The position numbers were made by a program, and so were the translations under genes. Shown here piece by piece: positions 1 to 7,812 of a stretch of DNA of 12,997 nucleotides. The stretch lies in contig DFDU01000043.1 of the NCBI GenBank assembly GCA_002369325.1, positions 1 to 12,997 on the forward strand, in the 5' to 3' direction. The DNA is from Lachnospiraceae bacterium UBA3820. Lineage in GTDB: Bacteria > Bacillota > Clostridia > Lachnospirales > Lachnospiraceae. Under the pieces are notes generated by a model. It made no database searches, was not told the DNA's origin, and worked only from the letters and a program-made list of their open reading frames with translations. Numbering within the stretch: the first letter of the stretch is position 1; the number at the start of each line of letters is the position of its first letter.

Positions 1-367
1 TAACAACCTTCTTAGCACCGGCATCAATATGAGCCTGTGACTTAGCCTTTGATACATAGAAACCGGTACACTCAAGTACAACGTCTACATCAAGCTCGCC
101 CCAAGGAAGCTTGCTTGCATCAGCCTCAGCATAAATCTTTAAAGTCTTACCACATACTGTGATAGTACCTGCCTCATCATCAGCTGAAACCTGATCAGCG
201 TACTGATACTTACCCTGTGATGAATCATACTTTAACAAGTGTGCGAGCATTGAAGGCTTAGTTAAGTCGTTGATTGCTACAACCTCATATCCTTCAGCAT
301 CAAACATCTGTCTGAATGCAAGACGACCGATACGTCCAAAACCATTAATTGCTACTTTTACTGCCAT
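1..367 (-). CDS. gap: Glyceraldehyde-3-phosphate dehydrogenase, N-terminal part (cut by window edge)
   Basis: Type I GAPDH, the glycolytic enzyme that oxidises glyceraldehyde-3-phosphate with NAD and phosphate. The 122 visible residues begin MAVKVAINGFGRIGR, the Rossmann glycine motif (NGFGRIGR at 8-15), continue with AIND near residue 32 and end just after the conserved ECTGFY segment. The catalytic Cys (near residue 150 in the family) and the sugar-phosphate domain lie beyond base 1, so activity cannot be judged here. The ATG at 365-367 follows a strong AGGAGG at 376-381. Codon choice favours GCT, GTA and AAG, as in highly expressed genes. It is separated from hisJ by 202 bp holding its own promoter, so it is probably an independent unit. 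Confidence 0.97.
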   Translation of the reverse strand, partial: MAVKVAINGFGRIGRLAFRQMFDAEGYEVVAINDLTKPSMLAHLLKYDSSQGKYQYADQVSADDEAGTITVCGKTLKIYAEADASKLPWGELDVDVVLECTGFYVSKAKSQAHIDAGAKKVV

Positions 368-407
368 TTTTTATTCCTCCTAAGTTTTGAATAATAATGT
401 TTATTAA

Positions 408-426
408 TACTGCTAGGCTCGCAGTA
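408..426 (-). other. Stem-loop in the gap 5' leader
   Basis: TACTGC (408-413) and GCAGTA (421-426) form a perfect 6-bp stem with a 7-nt loop, in the predicted gap leader about 28 nt upstream of its Shine-Dalgarno. There is no T-tract, so it is not a terminator. A role in stabilising the mRNA is inference. Confidence 0.35.
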
Positions 427-433
427 AATAATC

Positions 434-449
434 TTGTGAAAAGTCACAA
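434..449. promoter_or_regulatory. Palindrome TTGTGA-N4-TCACAA at the gap transcription start, possible operator
   Basis: A perfect 6+6 inverted repeat (TTGTGA at 434-439, TCACAA at 444-449, spacer 4) overlaps the predicted +1 of gap. The half-sites match those of Rex and CRP/FNR operators, but those families normally have a 6-bp spacer between these half-sites. A canonical Rex site therefore cannot be claimed. In RNA it would also fold into a small 5'-terminal hairpin, which could protect the message. Confidence 0.35.
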
Positions 450-453
450 AGAT

Positions 454-482
454 ATAATACCTTTTTTTTACATATAATTCAA
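454..482 (-). promoter_or_regulatory. Predicted sigma-A promoter of gap
   Basis: On the minus strand, TTGAAT (477-482) and TATTAT (454-459) are separated by exactly 17 bp. Transcription would start near base 447 and leave a leader of about 80 nt before the gap ATG. The rest of the 368-569 gap is AT-rich. It holds no ORF and no clear terminator for the upstream hisJ gene: a short CGGC/GCCG hairpin at 551-568 has no T-tract. The promoter is predicted from sequence only. Confidence 0.6.
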
Positions 483-569
483 GAGCAAATTTGGTAAAAT
501 GTTCTTTTTTTTACGACAAAAAATTATACATCTTCAACTAAATATTATTTCGGCAAAACGTACAGCCGT

Positions 570-1394
570 TTATTTGGAAATCAAATTAAATTCTTCTTTT
601 TGACCTTTAAATGTGCAATAATACTTAAATCCAAGCTCAAGCAGGAGTTTTTGTGCCTGATCAAATCCGTATCCCACATGCTTTGCATCGTGTGAATCAC
701 TTCCTACGGTGATTATCTCTCCGCCGAGTTCTTTATATATTTTAAGTATTTCTTTATGCGGATGACAAAAGCCAAGACCCTTGTATAAGCCTGCGGTATT
801 TACCTCAATACCCTTTCCGTTCTCTATAATAGTCTTTAATATTTCATAAAAGACGTCATAATAGTCTTTAACTTCAAAAAATTCCGCCTTTGATTTTCCG
901 CATCTTAATATATAATCAAGATGTCCGAAAACATTATAGTCATTATAAGTTTTAACAACATCAAGAATTGTTTCAAAATATTTTAAATATCCTTCTTTAT
1001 CCGTTTTATCCGAAAAATATTCGGGATAATAGGGATCAAGATTATCCACCACATGGATGCTGGCTATAATAAAATCCAATTCGGGATGTGACTTGACAAA
1101 ATCACTGCATTTTTGCGTAGACTCGGTCATTAGTCCCATCTCAACGCCGATTCTTAAATCAAAATCCGGGTAAAGAGTATTTCTTAATTCACTCATATAT
1201 TTAATATAAGCTTCATGATCAAGCCAAAAATCCATTTCAGGTTCATCGGGTCTTATGGGAAAATCTATATCATAATGATCGGTTATACAAATGGATGTAA
1301 GACCGTTTTCTTTTGCATTTTTAATATTATCCGTCATATCCGCCGATGAATCGCTTGAAAATGACGAATGAAGATGATAATCCGGAAAAATCAT
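570..1394 (-). CDS. hisJ: PHP-family histidinol-phosphatase
   Basis: A 274-residue protein of the HisK/HisJ type, which removes phosphate from L-histidinol phosphate in histidine synthesis. The PHP metal-binding motifs are all visible: HLH at 7-9, DHYD from 39, Glu85 (GVEMG), His114 (ASIHVVD), His158/Asp160 (FGHLD) and SDSHDAKH at 232-239. Length matches the family (about 270). ATG at 1392-1394 follows AGGAGGAG closely, and the start overlaps the stop of the upstream desulfurase by four bases (ATGA), so the two are translationally coupled. No other his gene is in the window. Related PHP phosphoesterases can act on other phosphate esters, so the substrate is a family-level call. It is the last gene of the suf operon. 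Confidence 0.85.
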   Translation of the reverse strand: MIFPDYHLHSSFSSDSSADMTDNIKNAKENGLTSICITDHYDIDFPIRPDEPEMDFWLDHEAYIKYMSELRNTLYPDFDLRIGVEMGLMTESTQKCSDFVKSHPELDFIIASIHVVDNLDPYYPEYFSDKTDKEGYLKYFETILDVVKTYNDYNVFGHLDYILRCGKSKAEFFEVKDYYDVFYEILKTIIENGKGIEVNTAGLYKGLGFCHPHKEILKIYKELGGEIITVGSDSHDAKHVGYGFDQAQKLLLELGFKYYCTFKGQKEEFNLISK

Positions 1395-2578
1395 ATACTC
1401 CTCCTATTATAATCCTCATATTGAGGTGACGAGTTTCTTAATTGCTCAACATTTTTTATAATCTGATTAATTACAAAATCAATTTCTTCTTTTGTATTTT
1501 CCGCTCCAAGTGTTAAACGAAGCGAGCCTCTTGCCACTTCATTCGGAAGACCGAGTGCCGTAAGCACATGTGACGGGTCGGTTGAGCCGGAAGTACATGC
1601 CGAACCGCTTGATGCACAGATTCCCGCCATATCAAGCAATATAAGAAGCGACTCGCCTTCTATAAATTGGAAAGAAAAATTCACATTATTCGGAAGACGT
1701 TTTGTCCTGTGTCCGTTAAGTCTTGCATAAGGTATCTTAAGTAAAATATTATCTATAATATAATCTCTTAATTCGGTTTCATTTTGAATACGTCCGGACA
1801 TGGATTCATGAGCAAGAAAGGCCGCCTTACCGATTCCCACGATTCCCGGCACATTTTCCGTTCCTGCGCGTTTTCCTCTCTCCTGTTGTCCGCCATGTAT
1901 AAAATTATCTATCTTTGTTCCGTTTTTTATATATAAAAATCCCGTGCCCTTCGGTCCGTTAAATTTATGTCCGCTGGCAGAAAGCATATCTATATTTAAA
2001 TCATTTACATCTATCGGAAGCTGTGCATATGCCTGCACCGCATCGGTATGAAATAAAATATTATGTTCTTTTGCTATTTCACCGATTTCATTAATCGGCT
2101 GTATCGAACCGATTTCGTTATTTGCAAACATAACGGATATAAGTATCGTATCGGGCCTTATCGCCTGTTTTAAATCATATAGGCTTATAATTCCGTTTTC
2201 ATCCACATCAAGATATGTTATATCAAAGCCCTGCTCCGAAAGATATTCCGTTGTATGAAGTACGGCATGATGTTCAATCTTTGTCGTTATAATATGCTTA
2301 CCCTTATCACGATTGGCAAATGCTGCGCCCTTGATTGCCCAGTTATCCGATTCGGAGCCGCCTGCCGTAAAATATATTTCCGATGGTTTTGCTCCAAGTG
2401 TTTCGGCAATTATTCTTCTGGAATTATTTACAGCCTCCCTGTTTCCCGATGCAAATGTATATACGCTTGACGGATTACCGAATTTTTCGCCAAAAAACGG
2501 AAGCATTTCGGAAAGGACACGCGAATCAAGTGCCGTAGTTGCCGCATGATCAAGATATATAATCTTATTATCAATCAT
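1391..2578 (-). CDS. iscS: Group I cysteine desulfurase (IscS/NifS type)
   Basis: A PLP enzyme of 395 residues that takes sulfur from L-cysteine as a persulfide, giving alanine. Visible marks are YLDHAATT near the N-terminus, EHHAV with His104, SGHKFNGPKG with PLP lysine Lys205, and SSGSACTSG with catalytic Cys328 in the longer mobile loop that defines group I. This is a different subgroup from the SufS encoded three genes upstream. ATG at 2576-2578 has GAGGAA a short distance upstream. A very AT-rich 56-bp gap separates it from sufU; TATAAT-like strings occur there but no -35 is convincing. It may feed tRNA thiolation or another sulfur pathway rather than Suf. The choice of symbol among iscS, nifS and yrvO is uncertain; the enzyme class is not. 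Confidence 0.9.
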   Translation of the reverse strand: MIDNKIIYLDHAATTALDSRVLSEMLPFFGEKFGNPSSVYTFASGNREAVNNSRRIIAETLGAKPSEIYFTAGGSESDNWAIKGAAFANRDKGKHIITTKIEHHAVLHTTEYLSEQGFDITYLDVDENGIISLYDLKQAIRPDTILISVMFANNEIGSIQPINEIGEIAKEHNILFHTDAVQAYAQLPIDVNDLNIDMLSASGHKFNGPKGTGFLYIKNGTKIDNFIHGGQQERGKRAGTENVPGIVGIGKAAFLAHESMSGRIQNETELRDYIIDNILLKIPYARLNGHRTKRLPNNVNFSFQFIEGESLLILLDMAGICASSGSACTSGSTDPSHVLTALGLPNEVARGSLRLTLGAENTKEEIDFVINQIIKNVEQLRNSSPQYEDYNRRSI

Positions 2579-2634
2579 ATACGTTCCTCATAATTATATT
2601 ATAATTATTATATTCGTTAATTAATGAAAATGTT

Positions 2635-3057
2635 TTATTTCTCCAAAGCTTCTTTTAAGGTTCTCCAACCGAGCACCGCGCATTTTACTCTTGCCGGCAT
2701 ATGTGAAATATCCTGAAGGGCGGAAGCCTCTTCAAGGCTTTCTATCTCTTCGTCACTTGCCTCTCCCTTTATCATTTTTACAAAGGTATCCGCAAGCTTT
2801 ATGGCCTCTTCCTTTTTCTTTCCTATAACCATACCGAGCATAATATCAGCCGAAGCCTGAGATATGGCGCATCCGTCACCTACAAATGCCCCGTCAGCTA
2901 TAACATCTCCATCCATTTTAAGCTTAAGCCAAACATCATCACCACAGCTTGGATTAACTCCTTCAAGAACGATATCAGCATCTTCAAGGTCAAACTTAAA
3001 CTCAGGATGAATATTATGTTCGGTTAATATTTCATTATAAAAACTTCTATTTTCCAT
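2635..3057 (-). CDS. sufU: SufU, zinc-dependent sulfurtransferase partner of SufS
   Basis: A 140-residue IscU-like protein. In Firmicutes SufU accepts persulfide sulfur from SufS and passes it to the SufBCD scaffold. Its zinc ligands are present: Cys38 and Asp40 in NPSCGD, Cys63 in GDGCAIS and Cys126 in RVKCAVLGW. The long segment between the second and third Cys, rich in Lys and Glu, is the SufU-type insertion absent from true IscU. ATG at 3055-3057 lies inside the end of sufS (11-bp overlap) with GGGAG upstream. It sits directly after sufS, as expected for a working pair. There is no sufE or sufA in the window. Confidence 0.95.
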   Translation of the reverse strand: MENRSFYNEILTEHNIHPEFKFDLEDADIVLEGVNPSCGDDVWLKLKMDGDVIADGAFVGDGCAISQASADIMLGMVIGKKKEEAIKLADTFVKMIKGEASDEEIESLEEASALQDISHMPARVKCAVLGWRTLKEALEK

Positions 3058-4291
3058 ATCCCATACGCTCCCTGACAGTCGCCATACTTTCCAAAAATTT
3101 ATCTATTTCCTCTTCTGTATTATAGAACATAAGACTTGCTCTTGTGGTCGAATTTACTCCAAGATATTGCAAAAGCGGTTGAGCACAATGATGTCCCGCA
3201 CGTACCGCAATCTTATCCGCAATAAGCACCTCACTTACATCATGAGGATGAACATCATCCACCTTAAATGTAAGGATACCCGTATGTCTTTTAGCATCAT
3301 CGGAGCCGTAAACCGTAATATGAGGTATTTTCTTAAGGCCATCAAGAGCACGCTTTGTAAGCATAAGCTCACGCTCCTGCATATATTCATAACCTATTCT
3401 TTGCATATATTTAATGGCTGCATCAAGACCTGCCGCTCCTGCCGCATTTACCGTTCCTGCCTCAAACTTGTGCGGAAGCTCCGCATATACCGCATCATAT
3501 CTTGATACGCTGTCTATCATTTCTCCGCCTCTTAAGAACGGCTGCATCTTATCAAGTATAGCCTCTTTACCGTATAGCACTCCGATTCCCATAGGTCCAA
3601 ACATCTTATGTCCTGATAATGCAAAGAAGTCCACATCCAAATCCTTTACATCTATCTTCATATGAGGTGTGGACTGCGCACCGTCAACCACGATAACAGC
3701 ACCTTTTTCATGCGCAAGCTTCGCAATTTCCTTTACAGGATTAACGGCACCGAGAACATTTGATACATGAGTAATTGCAACTATCCTAGTTTTCTCGGTA
3801 ATAAGAGCCTTAAGCTTTTCCATGTCAATGCTTCCGTCGTGCTCGCACTCTATAAACTTAAGTGTTGCCCCGGTCTTTTTTGTTACCATCTGCCATGGAA
3901 GCAAATTGCTGTGATGTTCCATAATCGAAACAAGCACTTCATCATTTTTTCCTACATTTTCAAGACCGTAACTGTATGCAACAAGATTAATACTTTCGGA
4001 TGTATTTCTTGTAAATATTATCTCCGCACTTGAGTTTGCGTTTATGAAATTTTTAACACTCTTTCTTGCATTTTCATAAACATCGGTAGCCTCAACGCTC
4101 AAAGGATATGAACCTCTTAACGGATTGGCATTATGTTTTTCATAAAATTCCATCTCGGCATCTATAACACATTTCGGTCTTTGTGAGGTTGCGGCGTTAT
4201 CCAGATATGCAAAGTCAAGCACAGATCCGTTTTTTTCATTAACAAACAGAGGAAACTCCTCACGTAATTTATTTATGTCAAAATCAGTCAT
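3047..4291 (-). CDS. sufS: SufS, group II cysteine desulfurase
   Basis: A PLP enzyme of 414 residues that mobilises sulfur from cysteine for Fe-S assembly. It shows YLDNAATSQRP, HHSNLLPWQ, the PLP lysine in SGHKMFGPMG (Lys229) and the catalytic Cys near 369 in RAGHHCAQP, the short-loop arrangement of group II. The reading frame extends to a TTG at 4297, but AGGAGG at 4300-4305 is only 3 nt from that TTG and 9 nt from the ATG at 4289-4291, so the ATG is chosen. The start overlaps the sufD stop by 8 bp. Persulfide would go to the SufU encoded next. Confidence 0.96.
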   Translation of the reverse strand: MTDFDINKLREEFPLFVNEKNGSVLDFAYLDNAATSQRPKCVIDAEMEFYEKHNANPLRGSYPLSVEATDVYENARKSVKNFINANSSAEIIFTRNTSESINLVAYSYGLENVGKNDEVLVSIMEHHSNLLPWQMVTKKTGATLKFIECEHDGSIDMEKLKALITEKTRIVAITHVSNVLGAVNPVKEIAKLAHEKGAVIVVDGAQSTPHMKIDVKDLDVDFFALSGHKMFGPMGIGVLYGKEAILDKMQPFLRGGEMIDSVSRYDAVYAELPHKFEAGTVNAAGAAGLDAAIKYMQRIGYEYMQERELMLTKRALDGLKKIPHITVYGSDDAKRHTGILTFKVDDVHPHDVSEVLIADKIAVRAGHHCAQPLLQYLGVNSTTRASLMFYNTEEEIDKFLESMATVRERMGYGK

Positions 4292-5291
4292 CGCCAAGTA
4301 CCTCCTGTAATGTTTTTTCTATAATTTCTTTTTCATTTGCATTTTCAATAAGTCCGACAAGCCTTTCTACGGAAGCTCTTGCCATTATATTTTCCGCTTT
4401 TTCCTTGTCTATTCCTCTTGATTCGAAATAAAATAATGTTTCTTCGTCAAGCTCTCCGATGGAAGCTCCGTGTGTACCCGAAACCTCTTCCTCGGAACAA
4501 AGTATAACAGGAACAGTTTTATTTACCACATCATCGCCAAGCATAAGAACCGTTTCATTCTCCGCACCAACGGATCCCGAAGAACCTTTCTTAAAATCAA
4601 TTGTTCCTCTGAAAGTCTTTTGTGATTTATCTTTAAGTGCTCCGTTTACGTTTATTTCACAATTTGTATTTTTACCGAAATGATTTACGACCAGATTGTA
4701 ATCAAGCAAATTATCGCCCTGACCGAGATATCCCATATCATATTTAAACTCCGAATTATCCTTATCAAGATTTACTATAACATTGGAATAAATCTTTCCT
4801 GAATAACCGGTATCACCTTGTTTTTTTCCCATAAATGCCTGAACAAGTTCAAAGCTGCTTTTTTCATCGCACGAAACCTTTACTTCATTATAAAGGGCTT
4901 TATCTGCAGAGGATAAAAGCTGGACAAGCTTTACCTTTGCATTTTTTGAAAGATTGATATCCATAAAAGCTCTAAGGTTATTCTTTATATCATGATTTGA
5001 AACTATCGTAACTTCACTGTTTTCTTTAGCTTCTATTTTAACCTTTTTACTGTTATATTCATTTTGAGTTGTAATATCATCAATCCAGATTTCTTCTTTA
5101 TTATTTTCGGAAATAACAATAAGCTCATCGGCGTATTTTTCTTCACTGTTGCTGTCCCACTTAATCCTTGCTTCATTTACCGAAAGCCAATGCCATGTTT
5201 TTGACGGCATGGCATTTACAGTAAGCACGTCGGAGCCATTATGTTCATTATATACATTTTCATTATCCGGTAATATATTTATATTTGTCAT
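4284..5291 (-). CDS. sufD: SufD, Fe-S scaffold subunit
   Basis: A 335-residue SufD/SufB-family protein forming part of the SufBC2D scaffold. The conserved C-terminal core is clear: GTHGASIGELDEE with His274 (the scaffold-interface histidine), then the helix LFYFESRGID. The N-terminal half is divergent and shorter than in SufB, which is usual for SufD. An in-frame ATG exists at 5321, but only the ATG at 5289-5291 has a strong GGAGGA in front, so it is preferred; the longer form would be 345 residues. It lies 45 bp after sufB and overlaps sufS. Confidence 0.92.
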   Translation of the reverse strand: MTNINILPDNENVYNEHNGSDVLTVNAMPSKTWHWLSVNEARIKWDSNSEEKYADELIVISENNKEEIWIDDITTQNEYNSKKVKIEAKENSEVTIVSNHDIKNNLRAFMDINLSKNAKVKLVQLLSSADKALYNEVKVSCDEKSSFELVQAFMGKKQGDTGYSGKIYSNVIVNLDKDNSEFKYDMGYLGQGDNLLDYNLVVNHFGKNTNCEINVNGALKDKSQKTFRGTIDFKKGSSGSVGAENETVLMLGDDVVNKTVPVILCSEEEVSGTHGASIGELDEETLFYFESRGIDKEKAENIMARASVERLVGLIENANEKEIIEKTLQEVLGDD

Positions 5292-5336
5292 ATTTCCTCC
5301 ACTAAATGTAACGCATTTCATATCTTATTTTCGGAT

Positions 5337-6743
5337 TTATCCTATACTTCCCTTCATCTCAAGACGTATAAGATTATTCATCTCAAGTGCATATTCCAAA
5401 GGAAGCTCCTTGGAAACATTATCTGCAAAGCCGCTTACGATAAGAGCTCTTGCATCCTCTTCGCTCATGCCTCTGCTCATAAGATAAAATACGGCATCGT
5501 CACTTATGCTTCCGATCTTTGCTTCATGTCCGACATCCGCATCTTTCGTTCTTATATCCATTGCAGGAATTGTATCCGAACGCGAATCCGAATCAAGCAT
5601 AAGCGATTCGCACGAAACCGCAGACTTGGTACCGGTCGCACTCTTTTTTACCACAACGCTGCTTCTGAATGTACTTATTCCTCCGCTCTTGCTTATGGAA
5701 CGCGTATTCATATATGAGCTTGTGTTTTTTCCTATATGAACAACCTTAGCTCCGGTATCAAGATTTTGCCCATTTCCGGCAAATGTCACTCCGGTAAATT
5801 CCATTCTTGAATTATCACCCTTAAGCACACTCATCGGATAAAGATATCCTACATGTGAACCAAATGAACCCGATACCCATTCTACCGAACCGCCTTCTTC
5901 AACAATTGCACGCTTGGTATTTAAGTTATACATATTCTTTGACCAGTTTTCTATGGTCGAATATCTAAGCTTTGCATTTTTCTTTACATATAACTCAACG
6001 CAGCCGGCATGAAGATTTGCCACATTATATTTCGGTGCCGAACATCCTTCTATAAAATGAAGGCTCGCACCCTCATCCACGATAATGAGAGTATGTTCAA
6101 ACTGTCCCGCGCCCTTTGCATTAAGTCTGAAATATGACTGAAGCGGTATCGAAAGCTCAGTATTTTTAGGAACATAAACAAATGAACCTCCTGACCAGAC
6201 CGCTCCGTGCAAAGCCGCAAACTTATGGTCTCTCGGCGGAACCAGTTTCATAAAATATTCTTTAACCATGTCAGCATATTCGCCCTTCATGGCACTTTCC
6301 ATATCGGTATATACAACTCCCTGTTCGGCAACCTCATCTTTTACATTATGGTATACAAGCTCCGAATCATATTGAGCGCCCACTCCGGCAAGCGACTTTC
6401 TCTCTGCCTGCGGTATTCCGAGTCTTTCAAATGTATCCTTTATATCCTGAGGTACATTTTCCCATGTATTTTCCATATTACTTTTCGGTCTTACATATGT
6501 CGCTATATGATTCATATCAAGACCTTCTATTGAAGGACCCCAGTCAGGTACCTCAAGCTCGTTATAAATCTTAAGAGACTCCAAACGAAACTCTCTCATC
6601 CATTCCGGATCATCTTTTTCTTCCGATAGCTTTTTTATGATATCCGGCGTAAGACCTTCTTCCATACGGAAATCGTCATCCTCAACATCTTTAATGTCAT
6701 ATATGCTTCTGTCTATATCTTCAACGTAGGTTTTTTCTTCCAT
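5337..6743 (-). CDS. sufB: SufB, Fe-S cluster scaffold subunit
   Basis: The main scaffold protein on which the Suf complex builds clusters; 468 residues, the usual length. The beta-helix core follows RDHKFAALHGAVWSGGSFVYVP. It has EGCSAPKYNVANLHAGC in the core, the conserved Cys378 in VSCESLML (equivalent to the essential C-terminal cysteine of E. coli SufB) and VGHEAKIG with His406. The frame runs up to a TTG at 6755, but GGAGGA at about 6747-6752 fits the ATG at 6741-6743 and not the TTG, so the ATG is used. A large structured element ends about 12 nt upstream of this ribosome site. Confidence 0.97.
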   Translation of the reverse strand: MEEKTYVEDIDRSIYDIKDVEDDDFRMEEGLTPDIIKKLSEEKDDPEWMREFRLESLKIYNELEVPDWGPSIEGLDMNHIATYVRPKSNMENTWENVPQDIKDTFERLGIPQAERKSLAGVGAQYDSELVYHNVKDEVAEQGVVYTDMESAMKGEYADMVKEYFMKLVPPRDHKFAALHGAVWSGGSFVYVPKNTELSIPLQSYFRLNAKGAGQFEHTLIIVDEGASLHFIEGCSAPKYNVANLHAGCVELYVKKNAKLRYSTIENWSKNMYNLNTKRAIVEEGGSVEWVSGSFGSHVGYLYPMSVLKGDNSRMEFTGVTFAGNGQNLDTGAKVVHIGKNTSSYMNTRSISKSGGISTFRSSVVVKKSATGTKSAVSCESLMLDSDSRSDTIPAMDIRTKDADVGHEAKIGSISDDAVFYLMSRGMSEEDARALIVSGFADNVSKELPLEYALEMNNLIRLEMKGSIG

Positions 6744-6764
6744 TTCTTCCTCCAAATATAGCCC

Positions 6765-6983
6765 GTTGTATCCCCGATGTATATATCTGTAGCAGGCACG
6801 CTTGCGCTACCCTCCGACGCATAAGGTACTTCGCTTAACAGCGAATTTGAAGTCGCTCAAAGCCGCGACAGGCTCTCCCAATCACAGATTGGGAGCATAA
6901 ACGGTACTAAGCTCGACAAAACCTCGCTAAGTACCGGCGTCTCCAGAGTACCTGCTTACAGATACATACACCGGAAATCCAAC
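6765..6983 (-). repeat. 219-bp branched inverted-repeat element between sufC and sufB
   Basis: This stretch has no credible ORF. Its ends (6765-6799 and 6948-6983) are imperfect inverted repeats giving a 35-bp stem with one mismatch and one bulged A. Inside, the sense RNA has further hairpins: a 10-bp stem with one mismatch at 6903-6935 (GGTAC arms), a 9-bp stem with 3-nt loop at 6873-6893 (CTCCCAATC/GATTGGGAG), GTCGC/GCGAC at 6852-6869, and TTCGCT/AGCGAA at 6830-6845. A possible 5-bp GACGC/GCGTC helix closes the inner branches. Five stem pairs are G-U in the suf-sense RNA and would be A-C in the antisense RNA. It may be a MITE-like mobile repeat or an RNA that controls processing and relative levels of sufC and sufB. 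I recognise no named RNA family, and no target-site duplication is evident. Confidence 0.75.
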
Positions 6984-7023
6984 TCAAATATTAATAATCA
7001 AGTTATTAATAACCTATTCTATT

Positions 7024-7767
7024 TTAATTATTTAGGTCTTCGAAGCCTGATTCATTTATTTCGTCAACGAGTGAAGCGTCTCCCTCTTTTACGATAACAC
7101 CCTCATGCATTATGTGGGTCTTGTCTACGGTAAGTGCTTCAAGGATTTTTGTGCTGTGAGTTATTATCAGGAGGGAACCCTCACAACGTTCCTTGAATAT
7201 TTTTATTCCGTTTGAAACTGTACGTACCGCATCAACATCAAGACCGGAGTCTGTTTCATCGAGTATTGCAAGCTTTGGTTCAAGCATAAGCAATTGGAGT
7301 ATTTCGGCTTTCTTCTTTTCACCGCCGGAAAAGCCTACATTTAAATCTCTTTCCGCATATGACTCATCCATTGAAAGAAGTGACATGGTTTCCTTAAGCT
7401 TTTTCTTAAAGTCCCAAAGCTTCATTCTCTGTCCTGTCTTTTGTTCAAGTGAGCTTCTTATAAATGCCGAAAGCGTTACACCCGGAACTTCAAGCGGGTT
7501 TTGAAACGATAAAAATATTCCTTTTTTGGCTCTTTCATTTACTGCCATGTCCTTTATACTTTCACCGTCAAAGATTATATCTCCGCCTGTAATTTCGTAT
7601 TTCGGATTTCCGCATATTGCATATCCGAGGGTTGACTTACCTGTTCCGTTAGGTCCCATAAGTACATGGGTTTCATTTGAACCAACCGAAAGATTTACAC
7701 CTTTTAATATTTCTTTTTCTCCAACATTTACATATAAGTCCTTTATTTCCAATAATTTGTTATCCAT
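7024..7767 (-). CDS. sufC: SufC, ATPase of the Suf scaffold complex
   Basis: A soluble ABC-type ATPase of 247 residues that binds SufB and SufD and drives the conformational change for cluster assembly. Motifs in order: Walker A GPNGTGKST (38-46), Q-loop Gln89 in FLSFQNP, signature FSGGEKKK (146-153), Walker B LAILDETDSGLD (167-178) and His204 in the H-loop (IITHS). SFQNPLEVPG and EKKKAEILQ are typical of SufC rather than of importers. ATG at 7765-7767 is preceded by an AAAGG-like site. It is the first structural gene, 45 bp after the regulator, and is parted from sufB by the 219-bp element. Confidence 0.97.
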   Translation of the reverse strand: MDNKLLEIKDLYVNVGEKEILKGVNLSVGSNETHVLMGPNGTGKSTLGYAICGNPKYEITGGDIIFDGESIKDMAVNERAKKGIFLSFQNPLEVPGVTLSAFIRSSLEQKTGQRMKLWDFKKKLKETMSLLSMDESYAERDLNVGFSGGEKKKAEILQLLMLEPKLAILDETDSGLDVDAVRTVSNGIKIFKERCEGSLLIITHSTKILEALTVDKTHIMHEGVIVKEGDASLVDEINESGFEDLNN

Positions 7768-7812
7768 ATCTTTACCTTTCTCATTTATAATCTTTATTTT
7801 ATATATCTTTTA

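Noticed and set aside
434..449. Calling the gap palindrome a canonical Rex or CRP site
   Set aside because: Those sites have 6 bp between TTGTGA and TCACAA half-sites; here there are 4.
2579..2634. Internal promoter before the group I desulfurase
   Set aside because: TATAAT-like strings occur only because the DNA is very AT-rich; no -35 is found at a proper distance.
4292..4297. SufS start at the TTG at 4297
   Set aside because: AGGAGG is only 3 nt before it but 9 nt before the ATG at 4289-4291.
5292..5321. SufD start at the ATG at 5321, adding ten residues
   Set aside because: No ribosome site precedes it, and the added residues (MKCVTFSGGN) are the read-through of the true Shine-Dalgarno region.
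6744..6755. Longer SufB starting at the TTG at 6755
   Set aside because: The GGAGGA ribosome site overlaps the extra codons and fits the ATG at 6741-6743; the TTG has no site of its own.
6765..6983. Insertion sequence or group II intron between sufC and sufB
   Set aside because: No transposase or reverse transcriptase ORF, far too short for a group II intron, and no clear target duplication at the ends.
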